A stretch of DNA of 24,709 nucleotides. It comes from an uncultured Roseateles sp. Lineage in GTDB: Bacteria > Pseudomonadota > Gammaproteobacteria > Burkholderiales > Burkholderiaceae. The translations under genes and the position numbers were made by a program. The DNA is taken from positions 1 to 24,709 of the forward strand of contig CAMPJJ010000087.1 of NCBI GenBank assembly GCA_946886855.1. The letters run 5' to 3'. Below, piece after piece: positions 1 to 5,846 of this stretch. Numbering within the stretch: the stretch's first letter is position 1; the number at the start of each line of letters is the position of its first letter. The notes beneath the pieces were generated by a model, which saw nothing but the letters and a program-made list of their open reading frames with translations, was not told the origin of the DNA and ran no database searches.

Positions 1-845
1 GCGCGCGCCGCGTCGCCGAAGCCTGGCGCGGACGGCTCGCGGAGAACGTGCTGGTGGAGCAGCGCGTCGGCGCGGGCGGGCGCCTCGCGGTGACCGCGCT
101 GCGCGACGCGCCCGCCGACGGCGGTACGCTGCTGATGAGCCCGTCGTCGATGTTCACGATCTATCCGCACGTGTATCGCAAGCTGGCGTACAAGCCGGAC
201 ACCGACGCGATCGCCGTCTCCCCGATCGCCAACGCGACCTGCGGCTTCGGCGTGGGACCGATGGTCCCGGCGTCGGTGAAGACGATGGGCGACTTCGCCG
301 CCTGGGCCAAGGCGCATCCGGAGCAGTCTTCCTATGCCTCGCCCGCGGCCGGCGCGATGCCGCACTTCCTCGGCGACCAGTTCAAGCGCGCCGCCGGCAT
401 CACGCTGACGCACGTGCCGTACCGCGGCGCCGCGCCCGGCCTGCAGGACCTGATGGGCGGGCAGATCGCGTCGGGCTGCTTCATCCTGGGCGACCTGCTG
501 CCCTATGTCGCCGGTGGCCGGGTGCGCGTGCTCGGCGTCACCGACCACGAGCGCTCGCGCTTCGCGCCGGAGGTGCCGACCTTCGGCGAGCAGGGCTTCA
601 AGGGCATCATCGGCGTCGAGACCTACGGCCTGTTCCTGCCGCCGAAGACGCCGTCCGCCGTCGTCGACAAGGTCTTCGACCTGGTGCGCGTCGCGCTGCG
701 CGAGAAGCAGGTCGTCGAGGGCCTCGCCAAGCTGGGCTTCGAGCCGCTGTCGATGCAGCCAGCCGACTACGCGCGCCGGCTGGCGGCCGAACGGGCGCAG
801 TGGGGCCCGATCGTGGCGGCGTCCGGCTTCTCGTCGGACGATTGA
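1..845 (+). CDS. Bug-family tripartite tricarboxylate transporter substrate-binding protein, 3' part
   Basis: This is the C-terminal part of a periplasmic solute-binding protein of the Bug (TctC-like) family, which captures carboxylates or other small organic acids outside the inner membrane. The frame is open to the left edge, and the residues before the first GTG (position 48) already match the family (a helix ending in ENVLVEQRVGAGG, like the usual VVVENRPGAGG). The gene therefore continues beyond the window and the GTG is not the start. Other family hallmarks are DGGTLLMSPSS, the VPYRGAAPGLQDLMGGQI segment, and the C-terminal LAKLGFEPLSMQPADYARRLAAERAQWGPIV region, which fits the usual end. 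The signal peptide and N-terminal lobe lie outside the window. No TctA/TctB membrane genes are visible here, which is typical because most Bug genes are orphans. The ligand cannot be told from sequence. Confidence 0.9.
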   Translation, partial: ARRVAEAWRGRLAENVLVEQRVGAGGRLAVTALRDAPADGGTLLMSPSSMFTIYPHVYRKLAYKPDTDAIAVSPIANATCGFGVGPMVPASVKTMGDFAAWAKAHPEQSSYASPAAGAMPHFLGDQFKRAAGITLTHVPYRGAAPGLQDLMGGQIASGCFILGDLLPYVAGGRVRVLGVTDHERSRFAPEVPTFGEQGFKGIIGVETYGLFLPPKTPSAVVDKVFDLVRVALREKQVVEGLAKLGFEPLSMQPADYARRLAAERAQWGPIVAASGFSSDD

Positions 846-850
846 GCGGA

Positions 851-882
851 GCCGACGCGTTGGTGTTGGTGCCGGCGTCGGC
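851..882. terminator. Possible bidirectional terminator hairpin between convergent genes
   Basis: Perfect 8-bp inverted repeat, GCCGACGC (851-858) and GCGTCGGC (875-882), with a 16-nt loop, in the short gap between the convergent Bug gene and the small exported-protein gene. There is no U-tract, so intrinsic terminator function is inferred from position only. Confidence 0.35.
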
Positions 883-885
883 GCG

Positions 886-1344
886 TCACTGCACGCGTTT
901 GACCCGGACCGGGGCGCCCAGGCCCTCGATCGTCATGAAGTAGCTGGCCTTGAGCGCGCCCGCCTTGATCAGCACCTGCGGATCGGTCCGGGCGCCGATC
1001 GACGTGCCTTCGTCGAGCAGCTGCCACACCTGGCCGTTGGCCAGTTTTACGCGGTCAAGCTTGTTCCAGCCGTCGAAACGGCCGGTGATCCGGCTCGCCA
1101 AGGTGTCCGGCGCCGGCCCGAGCTGCCCGAAGTTGCTGTCCCGCGGCGTCATGTCGATCTCGACCGACTTGCCGGCGGCCCGCGCCGTGCGCAGCGCGGT
1201 CGCGGCCTGGTCGAAGCATTGCAGGCGCGCGGTGTTGTCGGCGACGTCCAGGCAGCGCAGCACGTCGGCGTCGCCCTGGGCGAAGGTCGGGCCGGCGGCC
1301 ACGGCCAGCAGCAGCGCGGTCAAGGAAGCAGCGGTCGATGTCAT
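886..1344 (-). CDS. Small exported protein of unknown function
   Basis: A 152-residue protein with a clear N-terminal signal peptide: a hydrophobic stretch around residues 8-20 followed by a TFA-Q type cleavage site near residue 22, so it probably acts in the periplasm. Just after the signal comes CLDVADNTARLQCFD, a paired-cysteine motif seen in many small proteobacterial periplasmic proteins, including some linked to type VI secretion; no secretion genes are present here. The C-terminal half (SRITGRFDGWNKLDRVKLANGQVWQ) looks like a beta-rich domain common in hypothetical proteins that carry the same Cys-Cys start. It lies 34 nt downstream of the MFS gene on the same strand and may be co-transcribed with it. 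There is no strong Shine-Dalgarno before the ATG. Function unknown; confidence concerns the gene, not a role. Confidence 0.8.
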   Translation of the reverse strand: MTSTAASLTALLLAVAAGPTFAQGDADVLRCLDVADNTARLQCFDQAATALRTARAAGKSVEIDMTPRDSNFGQLGPAPDTLASRITGRFDGWNKLDRVKLANGQVWQLLDEGTSIGARTDPQVLIKAGALKASYFMTIEGLGAPVRVKRVQ

Positions 1345-1378
1345 GGGGGTACGGATCAGCGATGTCCGGAGCCGGAGC

Positions 1379-2566
1379 TTATCGGGCTTCGGACCGTGCC
1401 GGACCTCCCGCGGTTGGTGTCGCGTGCAGGCCTCGCCACGCCAACCAGGCGAGCGGCATGGCTACAAGGGACAGGGCCAGGCCCAATTGCCCCGCGGCGC
1501 TCCATCCCCAGCGCTCGACCACCGTGCCCATCAGCGGCGGTCCGAGCAAAGCCCCGGAGGCACCGAACTGCGTCAGGCGCCCGCTGGCGAGCGCGAGGCG
1601 TTCCGGCGTGCGCGCGGCCAGCGGCAGCAGCGCGAAGACCAGGCTCGGGAACACGCCTGACGCCGCGTTGATGCCGATGGCCAGCGCCGCCTGCCAGGAA
1701 GCGTCGCCGCCGTCGCGCATCACGCCGAGGTAGAGCAGCCCCGACGCCCCGAGCGACACCGCCGTGCCGACGGCGATCGCCGGGGACAGCGCGCCGTGGC
1801 GGCGCAGCAGCCAGGCGCCGAGGGCGCTCGCAGGGACGTTGGCCAGCGCGGCCGCGGCGGTCCAGGTGCCGGCGCTGCCCAGGGGCATGCCGCCTTGCGT
1901 GAGCAGGCTGGGCAGCAGCGCGAGCAGGCCCACCTCGGCGACCGCGTAGGCGCCGAAAGCGGCGACCAGCGCCCACAGCAGCGCGCCCGTCGCGCCCGGC
2001 GGGCGGCGGGACTCGACGGCGTGCGGGTCGTCGTCCACGCGGATCGACCGCAGGCCGATCCACAGCAGCACGCCGGCGGCGACGCTCAGCGCCTGCGCGG
2101 GCCGCCAGCCGGCCCAGCCCGCCGCATGCGCATAGGCCCAGGCGCCGATCGCCATGCCCACCGGGAGGAAGGTGCTCCAGAGCGCCATCGCGGCCGCCTG
2201 TCGCCGGCCCTGGGCAGCGCGTGCGATCAGCACGGGCGCGGCGACGACGATGGCCAGGTAGCCCAGGCTCTCAAGCAAACGCGCCAGCGCGAGCAGGACC
2301 ACGCCGTGCGCGAAGCCCGCCGCGGCCGCGCCAGCGGCGAGGGCCAGCACGGCCCCGGCCAGCGCCCGCTTCAGTCCGATGCGCGGCAGCCAGCGTCCCG
2401 CGACGCCGCCCAGCGTGGCACCGCAGACTTCGAGCAGCGAGGTCAACGTGGCCATCGCGGCCAGTCCGAGCTGCAGCTCGCGCGCGATCGGCGGCGACAG
2501 TGCCGCGAGCTTGCCCAATTGGGCCGCGGCGAACACGCCGCAGAGGTAGTACAGCAAAATCCTCAC
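1379..2566 (-). CDS. MFS transporter
   Basis: A 395-residue major facilitator superfamily permease with about 12 hydrophobic segments, running from LLYYLCGVFAAAQLGKLAAL to the last pair near PLAWLAWRGL; it is an inner-membrane efflux or uptake carrier of unknown substrate. The loop between helices 2 and 3 (GRWLPRIGLKRALAGA) matches the MFS motif A position. I chose the GTG at 2566 because GGAGG lies 6 nt upstream of it. A longer in-frame ATG at 2659 exists, but it would add a hydrophilic (Asp-Val)n tail translated from a microsatellite and has no ribosome site. The gene is divergent from an XRE-type regulator, the likely controller, and is followed on the same strand by a small exported-protein gene. 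Substrate unknown. Confidence 0.88.
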   Translation of the reverse strand: MRILLYYLCGVFAAAQLGKLAALSPPIARELQLGLAAMATLTSLLEVCGATLGGVAGRWLPRIGLKRALAGAVLALAAGAAAAGFAHGVVLLALARLLESLGYLAIVVAAPVLIARAAQGRRQAAAMALWSTFLPVGMAIGAWAYAHAAGWAGWRPAQALSVAAGVLLWIGLRSIRVDDDPHAVESRRPPGATGALLWALVAAFGAYAVAEVGLLALLPSLLTQGGMPLGSAGTWTAAAALANVPASALGAWLLRRHGALSPAIAVGTAVSLGASGLLYLGVMRDGGDASWQAALAIGINAASGVFPSLVFALLPLAARTPERLALASGRLTQFGASGALLGPPLMGTVVERWGWSAAGQLGLALSLVAMPLAWLAWRGLHATPTAGGPARSEAR

Positions 2567-2572
2567 TTCGGT

Positions 2573-2577
2573 CCTCC
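2573..2577 (-). promoter_or_regulatory. Ribosome binding site deciding the MFS start
   Basis: On the minus strand GGAGG lies six nucleotides before the GTG at 2566. It places the start downstream of the hexanucleotide repeat and excludes the longer ATG at 2659. Confidence 0.75.
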
Positions 2578-2594
2578 GGTACCGATCACCCTGA

Positions 2595-2636
2595 ACATCG
2601 ACATCGACATCGACATCGACATCGACATCGACATCG
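2595..2636. repeat. Hexanucleotide microsatellite, ACATCG x7
   Basis: Seven perfect tandem copies of ACATCG (GATGTC-type unit on the other strand) fill 42 bp of the 104-bp gap between the divergent MFS and regulator genes. All copies are identical, so the array is recent or still changing. The unit is half a helical turn, so each gain or loss would alter promoter or operator spacing and face. Confidence 0.95.
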
Positions 2637-2670
2637 ATCCTTCGTCCTTCCGACTGCACGCCGCCGATCC

Positions 2671-3237
2671 ATGAACGACTCGCCGCTGCTCTCCTGCGAT
2701 GCCCGCCAGCTCGGCCACAGCCTGCGCCTGTGGCGCTCGATGCGGCGCCTGAAGCAGGGCGCCGTCGCGGCGGCGCTGCGCGTGTCGCAGACGACGGTGT
2801 CGCGCTGGGAATCGGGGATCGCCGCGCCCTCGTTCGACGAGCAGCAGGCGCTGCGGCGGCTGATGACCGCGCGGCTGGACAGCGCCGCCGACTTCGAGCT
2901 GGGCCGCCTGGTCGAGCGCGCGCCCGGCGCGGTGCACCTGATCTGCGACCTGAGCCATCGCCTGCTGGCGATGTCGCACGCGCGCGAGCGCCATTGCCGA
3001 CTGCCGCGCGCCGAGCTGATCGGTCGCGCGCTGTGGTGCTACGCGACGCCGGAGATCGTGGCCCAGGAGGCGCGGCTCGACGCGCTGGGCTGGTACGAGC
3101 CGGCGCCCGCGGCGGTCGAGTTCGACACCGGCGCGGCGGTCGAGCAGGACATGCCCATCCTGCCGAGCCGGATGCGCTGGGTGCGCTTCCAGCTGTCGGA
3201 TGGGAGCTTCGTCCGGTTGACCGAGACGATCTCGTAA
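2671..3237 (+). CDS. XRE-type HTH regulator with PAS-like C-terminal domain
   Basis: A 188-residue cytoplasmic transcription regulator. Residues about 14-63 form a Cro/C1-type helix-turn-helix (AVAAALRVSQTTVSRWESGIAAPS), with the usual recognition helix around SQTTVSRWE. Residues about 75-185 resemble a small PAS-like sensory fold (VHLICDLSHRLLAMS, then RAELIGRALWCYATPEI), as in other short HTH-PAS regulators that sense a small ligand. The ATG at 2671 has no clear Shine-Dalgarno. It is divergent from the MFS transporter across a 104-bp gap containing a 7-copy hexamer repeat; control of that transporter and of its own gene is a reasonable inference. The PAS assignment is by eye and less certain than the HTH. 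Confidence 0.85.
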   Translation: MNDSPLLSCDARQLGHSLRLWRSMRRLKQGAVAAALRVSQTTVSRWESGIAAPSFDEQQALRRLMTARLDSAADFELGRLVERAPGAVHLICDLSHRLLAMSHARERHCRLPRAELIGRALWCYATPEIVAQEARLDALGWYEPAPAAVEFDTGAAVEQDMPILPSRMRWVRFQLSDGSFVRLTETIS

Positions 3238-3291
3238 GGCGCTCATGCCGCGAGGCTACGGGCCGTCTCGCACCTCGTCCACGAATAAAAG

Positions 3292-3322
3292 ATTCAGCGC
3301 GGCGCCGGCATTCAGCGCGGCG
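3292..3322. repeat. 18-bp tandem duplication over the P450 stop codon
   Basis: ATTCAGCGCGGCG occurs at 3292-3304 and again at 3310-3322, a period of 18 bp. The second copy contains the TGA stop of the leftward P450 gene (3312-3314), so the duplication has produced a second downstream TGA in the same frame. Confidence 0.8.
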
Positions 3323-4715
3323 TCAGACGCAGGCGCAGCGGGGTGGCCGGGCGCAGCGTGATGTTGAGCACCGGCGTCGGCGGCGGCGCATCGGCGGCCG
3401 GCGCGAGGCGGTGGCGCTGCAGCACCATCGCCGCGATCAGCGTGATCTCCGCCAGCGCGAAGTGACTGCCGAGGCACACCCGCGGTCCGGCACCGAAGGG
3501 CATCCAGGCGCCGCGAGGGATCTCGCGATGCCCCGCCGCCGGGTCGAAGCGCTCCGGGCGGAAGGCCTCCGGATCGTCGAACCAGCGCGGGTCGCGCTGG
3601 ATCACACCCGGCGTCAGCCGCAGCATCGCGCCGCGCGGGAGACGCAGTCCCGCGATGGTCATGTCGCCGGTGAGTTGACGGGAGAACAGCGCCGGTGCCG
3701 GCGGGTAGAGCCGGAGCGTCTCCTTGATGCACAAGCTCAGCCACGGCAGCCGCGTCAGGTCCGCCGCCGTCGGCGCCCGGTCGCCGAGCACCGCGTCGAC
3801 TTCGTCGGCCGCGCGCCGTTGCGCTTCCGGGTGCGCGGCCATGCACCATCCCCACCAGGTCAGCGCGGCGGCGCTGGTCTCGTGGCCGGCCAGGAAGGTC
3901 GTCATGCATTCGTCGCGCAACGCGGTGTCGTCGAGCGGCGCGCCATCGGCGTCGCGCAGCGACATCAGCATCGCAAGGAGGTCGTCCGGCGGCGGCTCGC
4001 CGCGGCGTGCGCGCTCGCGGCGTCCGCCGAGATGGCCGCGGATCAGCGCGTCCAACGCGCGGAGCGCGCGGCGCTTGCCGCGCTTCCACGGCGTCCACAG
4101 CGGCGCGCTGACCGGCACGTACATCTCGCCCATCGCGACCTTGCCGAGCTCGTGCACCGCCCACGACGCCTCGGCGACGACGGCCTCGCCCTCGCCGGTC
4201 GAGAACAGCGAGCGCAGGATCACGTCCATCGTCAGCAGCGTCATGCGCTGTTCGAAGTCGACATCGATGCCGATGCCGGCGCCGATGGCGGATGGGCCGG
4301 ATCCAGCGGCGGATCCCTCCAGGGCGCGATGGGCGGCATCGACCATCAGCGGCACGAAGCCCTGGACGCGCTGCGGCGCGAAGCCCGGCTGCAGCAGCTT
4401 GCGCTGCCGCTGCCACGCCGGGCCTTCGGCGACGAGCACGCTCTGACCATGCGCGTCGGCGAAGACCTGCGTCGCGCGCTCCCAGCGGATCATGCCGTCG
4501 TGACCGGCGATCAGCAGTTCGCGGACCTGGTCCGGATGGAAGAAGTTGAAGTCGTCCAGCCCGAGCAGCCGCTGGTGGACGATGTCGCCGTACTGCTGAT
4601 GCAGCCGTCGCATGTGACCGAGGTAGTCGCGGCGCATGGACAGGACTTCGGGCAGTCCGGCCCAGCGCGGACGCGGACCGGGCACGGTGTCAGGGATCGC
4701 AAGGACGTGGCTCAT
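3312..4715 (-). CDS. Cytochrome P450 monooxygenase
   Basis: A 467-residue soluble cytochrome P450 that would use O2 and two electrons to hydroxylate an unknown substrate. The diagnostic motifs are all present: I-helix AGHETS (Glu279, Thr280), K-helix KETLRLYP (Glu332, Arg335), the PERF segment (AFRPERFDP), and the heme loop FGAGPRVCLGSHFAL with the axial ligand Cys414. There is no N-terminal membrane anchor. The ATG at 4715 gives MSHVLAIPDTVPGPRP, a typical P450 N-terminus; a GGAG lies 13 nt before it. An upstream in-frame ATG would add about 66 atypical Arg/Gly-rich residues reading through the intergenic inverted repeat and is rejected. No ferredoxin or reductase gene is adjacent, so redox partners must come from elsewhere. 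It is divergent from an AraC-type regulator. The general look (ETLRLYPPAP, GAWMPFGAGPR) is closer to CYP4/CYP102-like P450s than to camphor-type ones. Confidence 0.93.
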   Translation of the reverse strand: MSHVLAIPDTVPGPRPRWAGLPEVLSMRRDYLGHMRRLHQQYGDIVHQRLLGLDDFNFFHPDQVRELLIAGHDGMIRWERATQVFADAHGQSVLVAEGPAWQRQRKLLQPGFAPQRVQGFVPLMVDAAHRALEGSAAGSGPSAIGAGIGIDVDFEQRMTLLTMDVILRSLFSTGEGEAVVAEASWAVHELGKVAMGEMYVPVSAPLWTPWKRGKRRALRALDALIRGHLGGRRERARRGEPPPDDLLAMLMSLRDADGAPLDDTALRDECMTTFLAGHETSAAALTWWGWCMAAHPEAQRRAADEVDAVLGDRAPTAADLTRLPWLSLCIKETLRLYPPAPALFSRQLTGDMTIAGLRLPRGAMLRLTPGVIQRDPRWFDDPEAFRPERFDPAAGHREIPRGAWMPFGAGPRVCLGSHFALAEITLIAAMVLQRHRLAPAADAPPPTPVLNITLRPATPLRLRLTPR

Positions 4716-4808
4716 GGGATCGCATCGTCTCCGTGCCCCGCCTCGGCGTCTTGAATCGAAGCGACATGGGCCGCTCCCATACTTCCCCCGCCGCTGGCCC
4801 TCACCCCT

Positions 4809-4832
4809 CCCTCTCCCGCAAGCGGGAGAGGG
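4809..4832. repeat. REP-like perfect inverted repeat
   Basis: CCCTCTCCCGC (4809-4819), a 2-nt AA spacer, then GCGGGAGAGGG (4822-4832): an 11-bp perfect palindrome in the divergent P450/AraC gap. Its flanks (CCCTCACCCCT and GGTG) resemble the dispersed CCCTCTCCCGC-type extragenic palindromes familiar from many GC-rich proteobacterial genomes. It lies between two start codons, so it is not a terminator. Confidence 0.7.
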
Positions 4833-4856
4833 TGAAAGAGGAGCGCGTCGTGCGCC

Positions 4857-4862
4857 TAGACT
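4857..4862 (+). promoter_or_regulatory. -10-like box immediately before the AraC-family gene
   Basis: TAGACT lies 7 nt before the ATG at 4870, and no Shine-Dalgarno precedes that ATG. If used, transcription would start at or within a base or two of the start codon (a leaderless mRNA). The -35 match (GTGAAA with a 19-bp spacer) is weak. Confidence 0.4.
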
Positions 4863-4869
4863 GCGACGC

Positions 4870-5814
4870 ATGGACGCTCCCTTGCATTCCGGCACTGTCG
4901 CCCGCCTGCACATCCCCTCGCGTGCGCTGGAGGGCTGCCTCTATGCGTACCTCTGGCGCGATCTGTCGGCGGCCAAGGCACACAGTGAAGCCTTGACCGA
5001 CGCGCAATGCCAGAGCTGGTTCCCCGCGACGCCGCTGTGCGGCCTGAGCTGGACCTTGAGCGGGCGCGTCCGGGAGCTGGGCCTCGGGACGGTTGGCAGG
5101 ACGGACGACGGGACGGATGTCGGGACGGACGGCGCCAGTGAGGGCGATCGCGAGCCCGGGCCATGGCTCCCCGCCAGTGTCATCGGCGGTCCGCGCGGCG
5201 GCCCCAAACGCTTCCAGGCGACGCCCGACTGCCGGGCGTTCATGGTGGCGATCCGGCCGGAGGCGCTGCAGGCGATGACGGGCATCGATCTGGGCCAGCT
5301 CAAGGACCGGATGCTGCCGTCGTCGTTCATCGACGATCCCGCGTGGCGGGCGCTCGACGCCGCGATGCTCGCCGCCGGGGACGAACAGACCGCCCGCCGC
5401 ACGCTGGAGGACTTCCTGCTGCCGCGCTGGCGCGCCGTGCGCGACGAGGTGCTGGCGGACGATCCGCCGCCGCGCGGCTATGCCGGCTGGATGCAGCATC
5501 TGGCGCTGCGTGCGATCGCGGCCGGCCACGGGCGCAGCGTCCGGCAGGCGGAGCGCCGCATCAAGCAATGGAGCGGCCAGAGCCTGCGGGCCTTGCGCCT
5601 GGTCAGCCGCGCCGAGGCCGCCTTCCAGCAGGTGCGCAAGCTCGACGAGGACGAGGGCGTCGTGATCTGGAGCGCCCTGGCGCAGGACCACGGCTATGCC
5701 GACCAGGCGCACCTGTGCCGTGAGACCCGTCGCCTCAGCGGTTTCAGCCCGGAGGAGCTACGCCGCCGTGTCGCCTGCGACGAGGCGTTCTGGGCCTATC
5801 GCGTCTGGGTCTGA
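4870..5814 (+). CDS. AraC-family transcriptional regulator
   Basis: A 314-residue regulator. The C-terminal about 100 residues hold an AraC/HTH_18-type double helix-turn-helix; the second HTH and family signature are clearest (WSALAQDHGYADQAHLCRE, then RLSGFSPEELRRR). The N-terminal about 200 residues match the variable sensory half of AraC-like proteins (WFPATPLCGLSWTLSG, FMVAIRPEALQAMTGID). Residues 73-88 are four imperfect tetrapeptides (GTVG, RTDD, GTDV, GTDG) encoded by a 12-bp DNA repeat and look like a slippage-expanded surface loop. The gene is divergent from the P450 across 154 bp, suggesting it controls it. The ATG at 4870 is chosen because further upstream the frame reads through the palindrome; there is no Shine-Dalgarno, only a -10-like TAGACT. 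Confidence 0.85.
   Translation: MDAPLHSGTVARLHIPSRALEGCLYAYLWRDLSAAKAHSEALTDAQCQSWFPATPLCGLSWTLSGRVRELGLGTVGRTDDGTDVGTDGASEGDREPGPWLPASVIGGPRGGPKRFQATPDCRAFMVAIRPEALQAMTGIDLGQLKDRMLPSSFIDDPAWRALDAAMLAAGDEQTARRTLEDFLLPRWRAVRDEVLADDPPPRGYAGWMQHLALRAIAAGHGRSVRQAERRIKQWSGQSLRALRLVSRAEAAFQQVRKLDEDEGVVIWSALAQDHGYADQAHLCRETRRLSGFSPEELRRRVACDEAFWAYRVWV
5086..5133. repeat. Imperfect 12-bp coding repeat in the AraC regulator
   Basis: Four diverged 12-bp units of the GGGACGGA(C/T)G(A/T/G)C type, kept in frame and encoding GTVG-RTDD-GTDV-GTDG at residues 73-88. Being a multiple of three, the expansion does not disrupt the reading frame. Confidence 0.7.
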
Positions 5815-5833
5815 GGAAGCCCCCGCCTTCGAG

Positions 5834-5839
5834 GACAAT
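5834..5839 (+). promoter_or_regulatory. -10-like box immediately before uup
   Basis: GACAAT ends 7 nt before the ATG at 5847, with no Shine-Dalgarno in between. It may specify a leaderless uup transcript. The candidate -35 (CTGAGG, 17-bp spacer) is poor. Confidence 0.3.
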
Positions 5840-5846
5840 CGCGCCC

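Noticed and set aside
4716..4913. Extended N-terminus of the P450 (start at 4913)
   Set aside because: The extra residues read through the intergenic palindrome and are unlike P450 N-termini; the ATG at 4715 gives a normal start.
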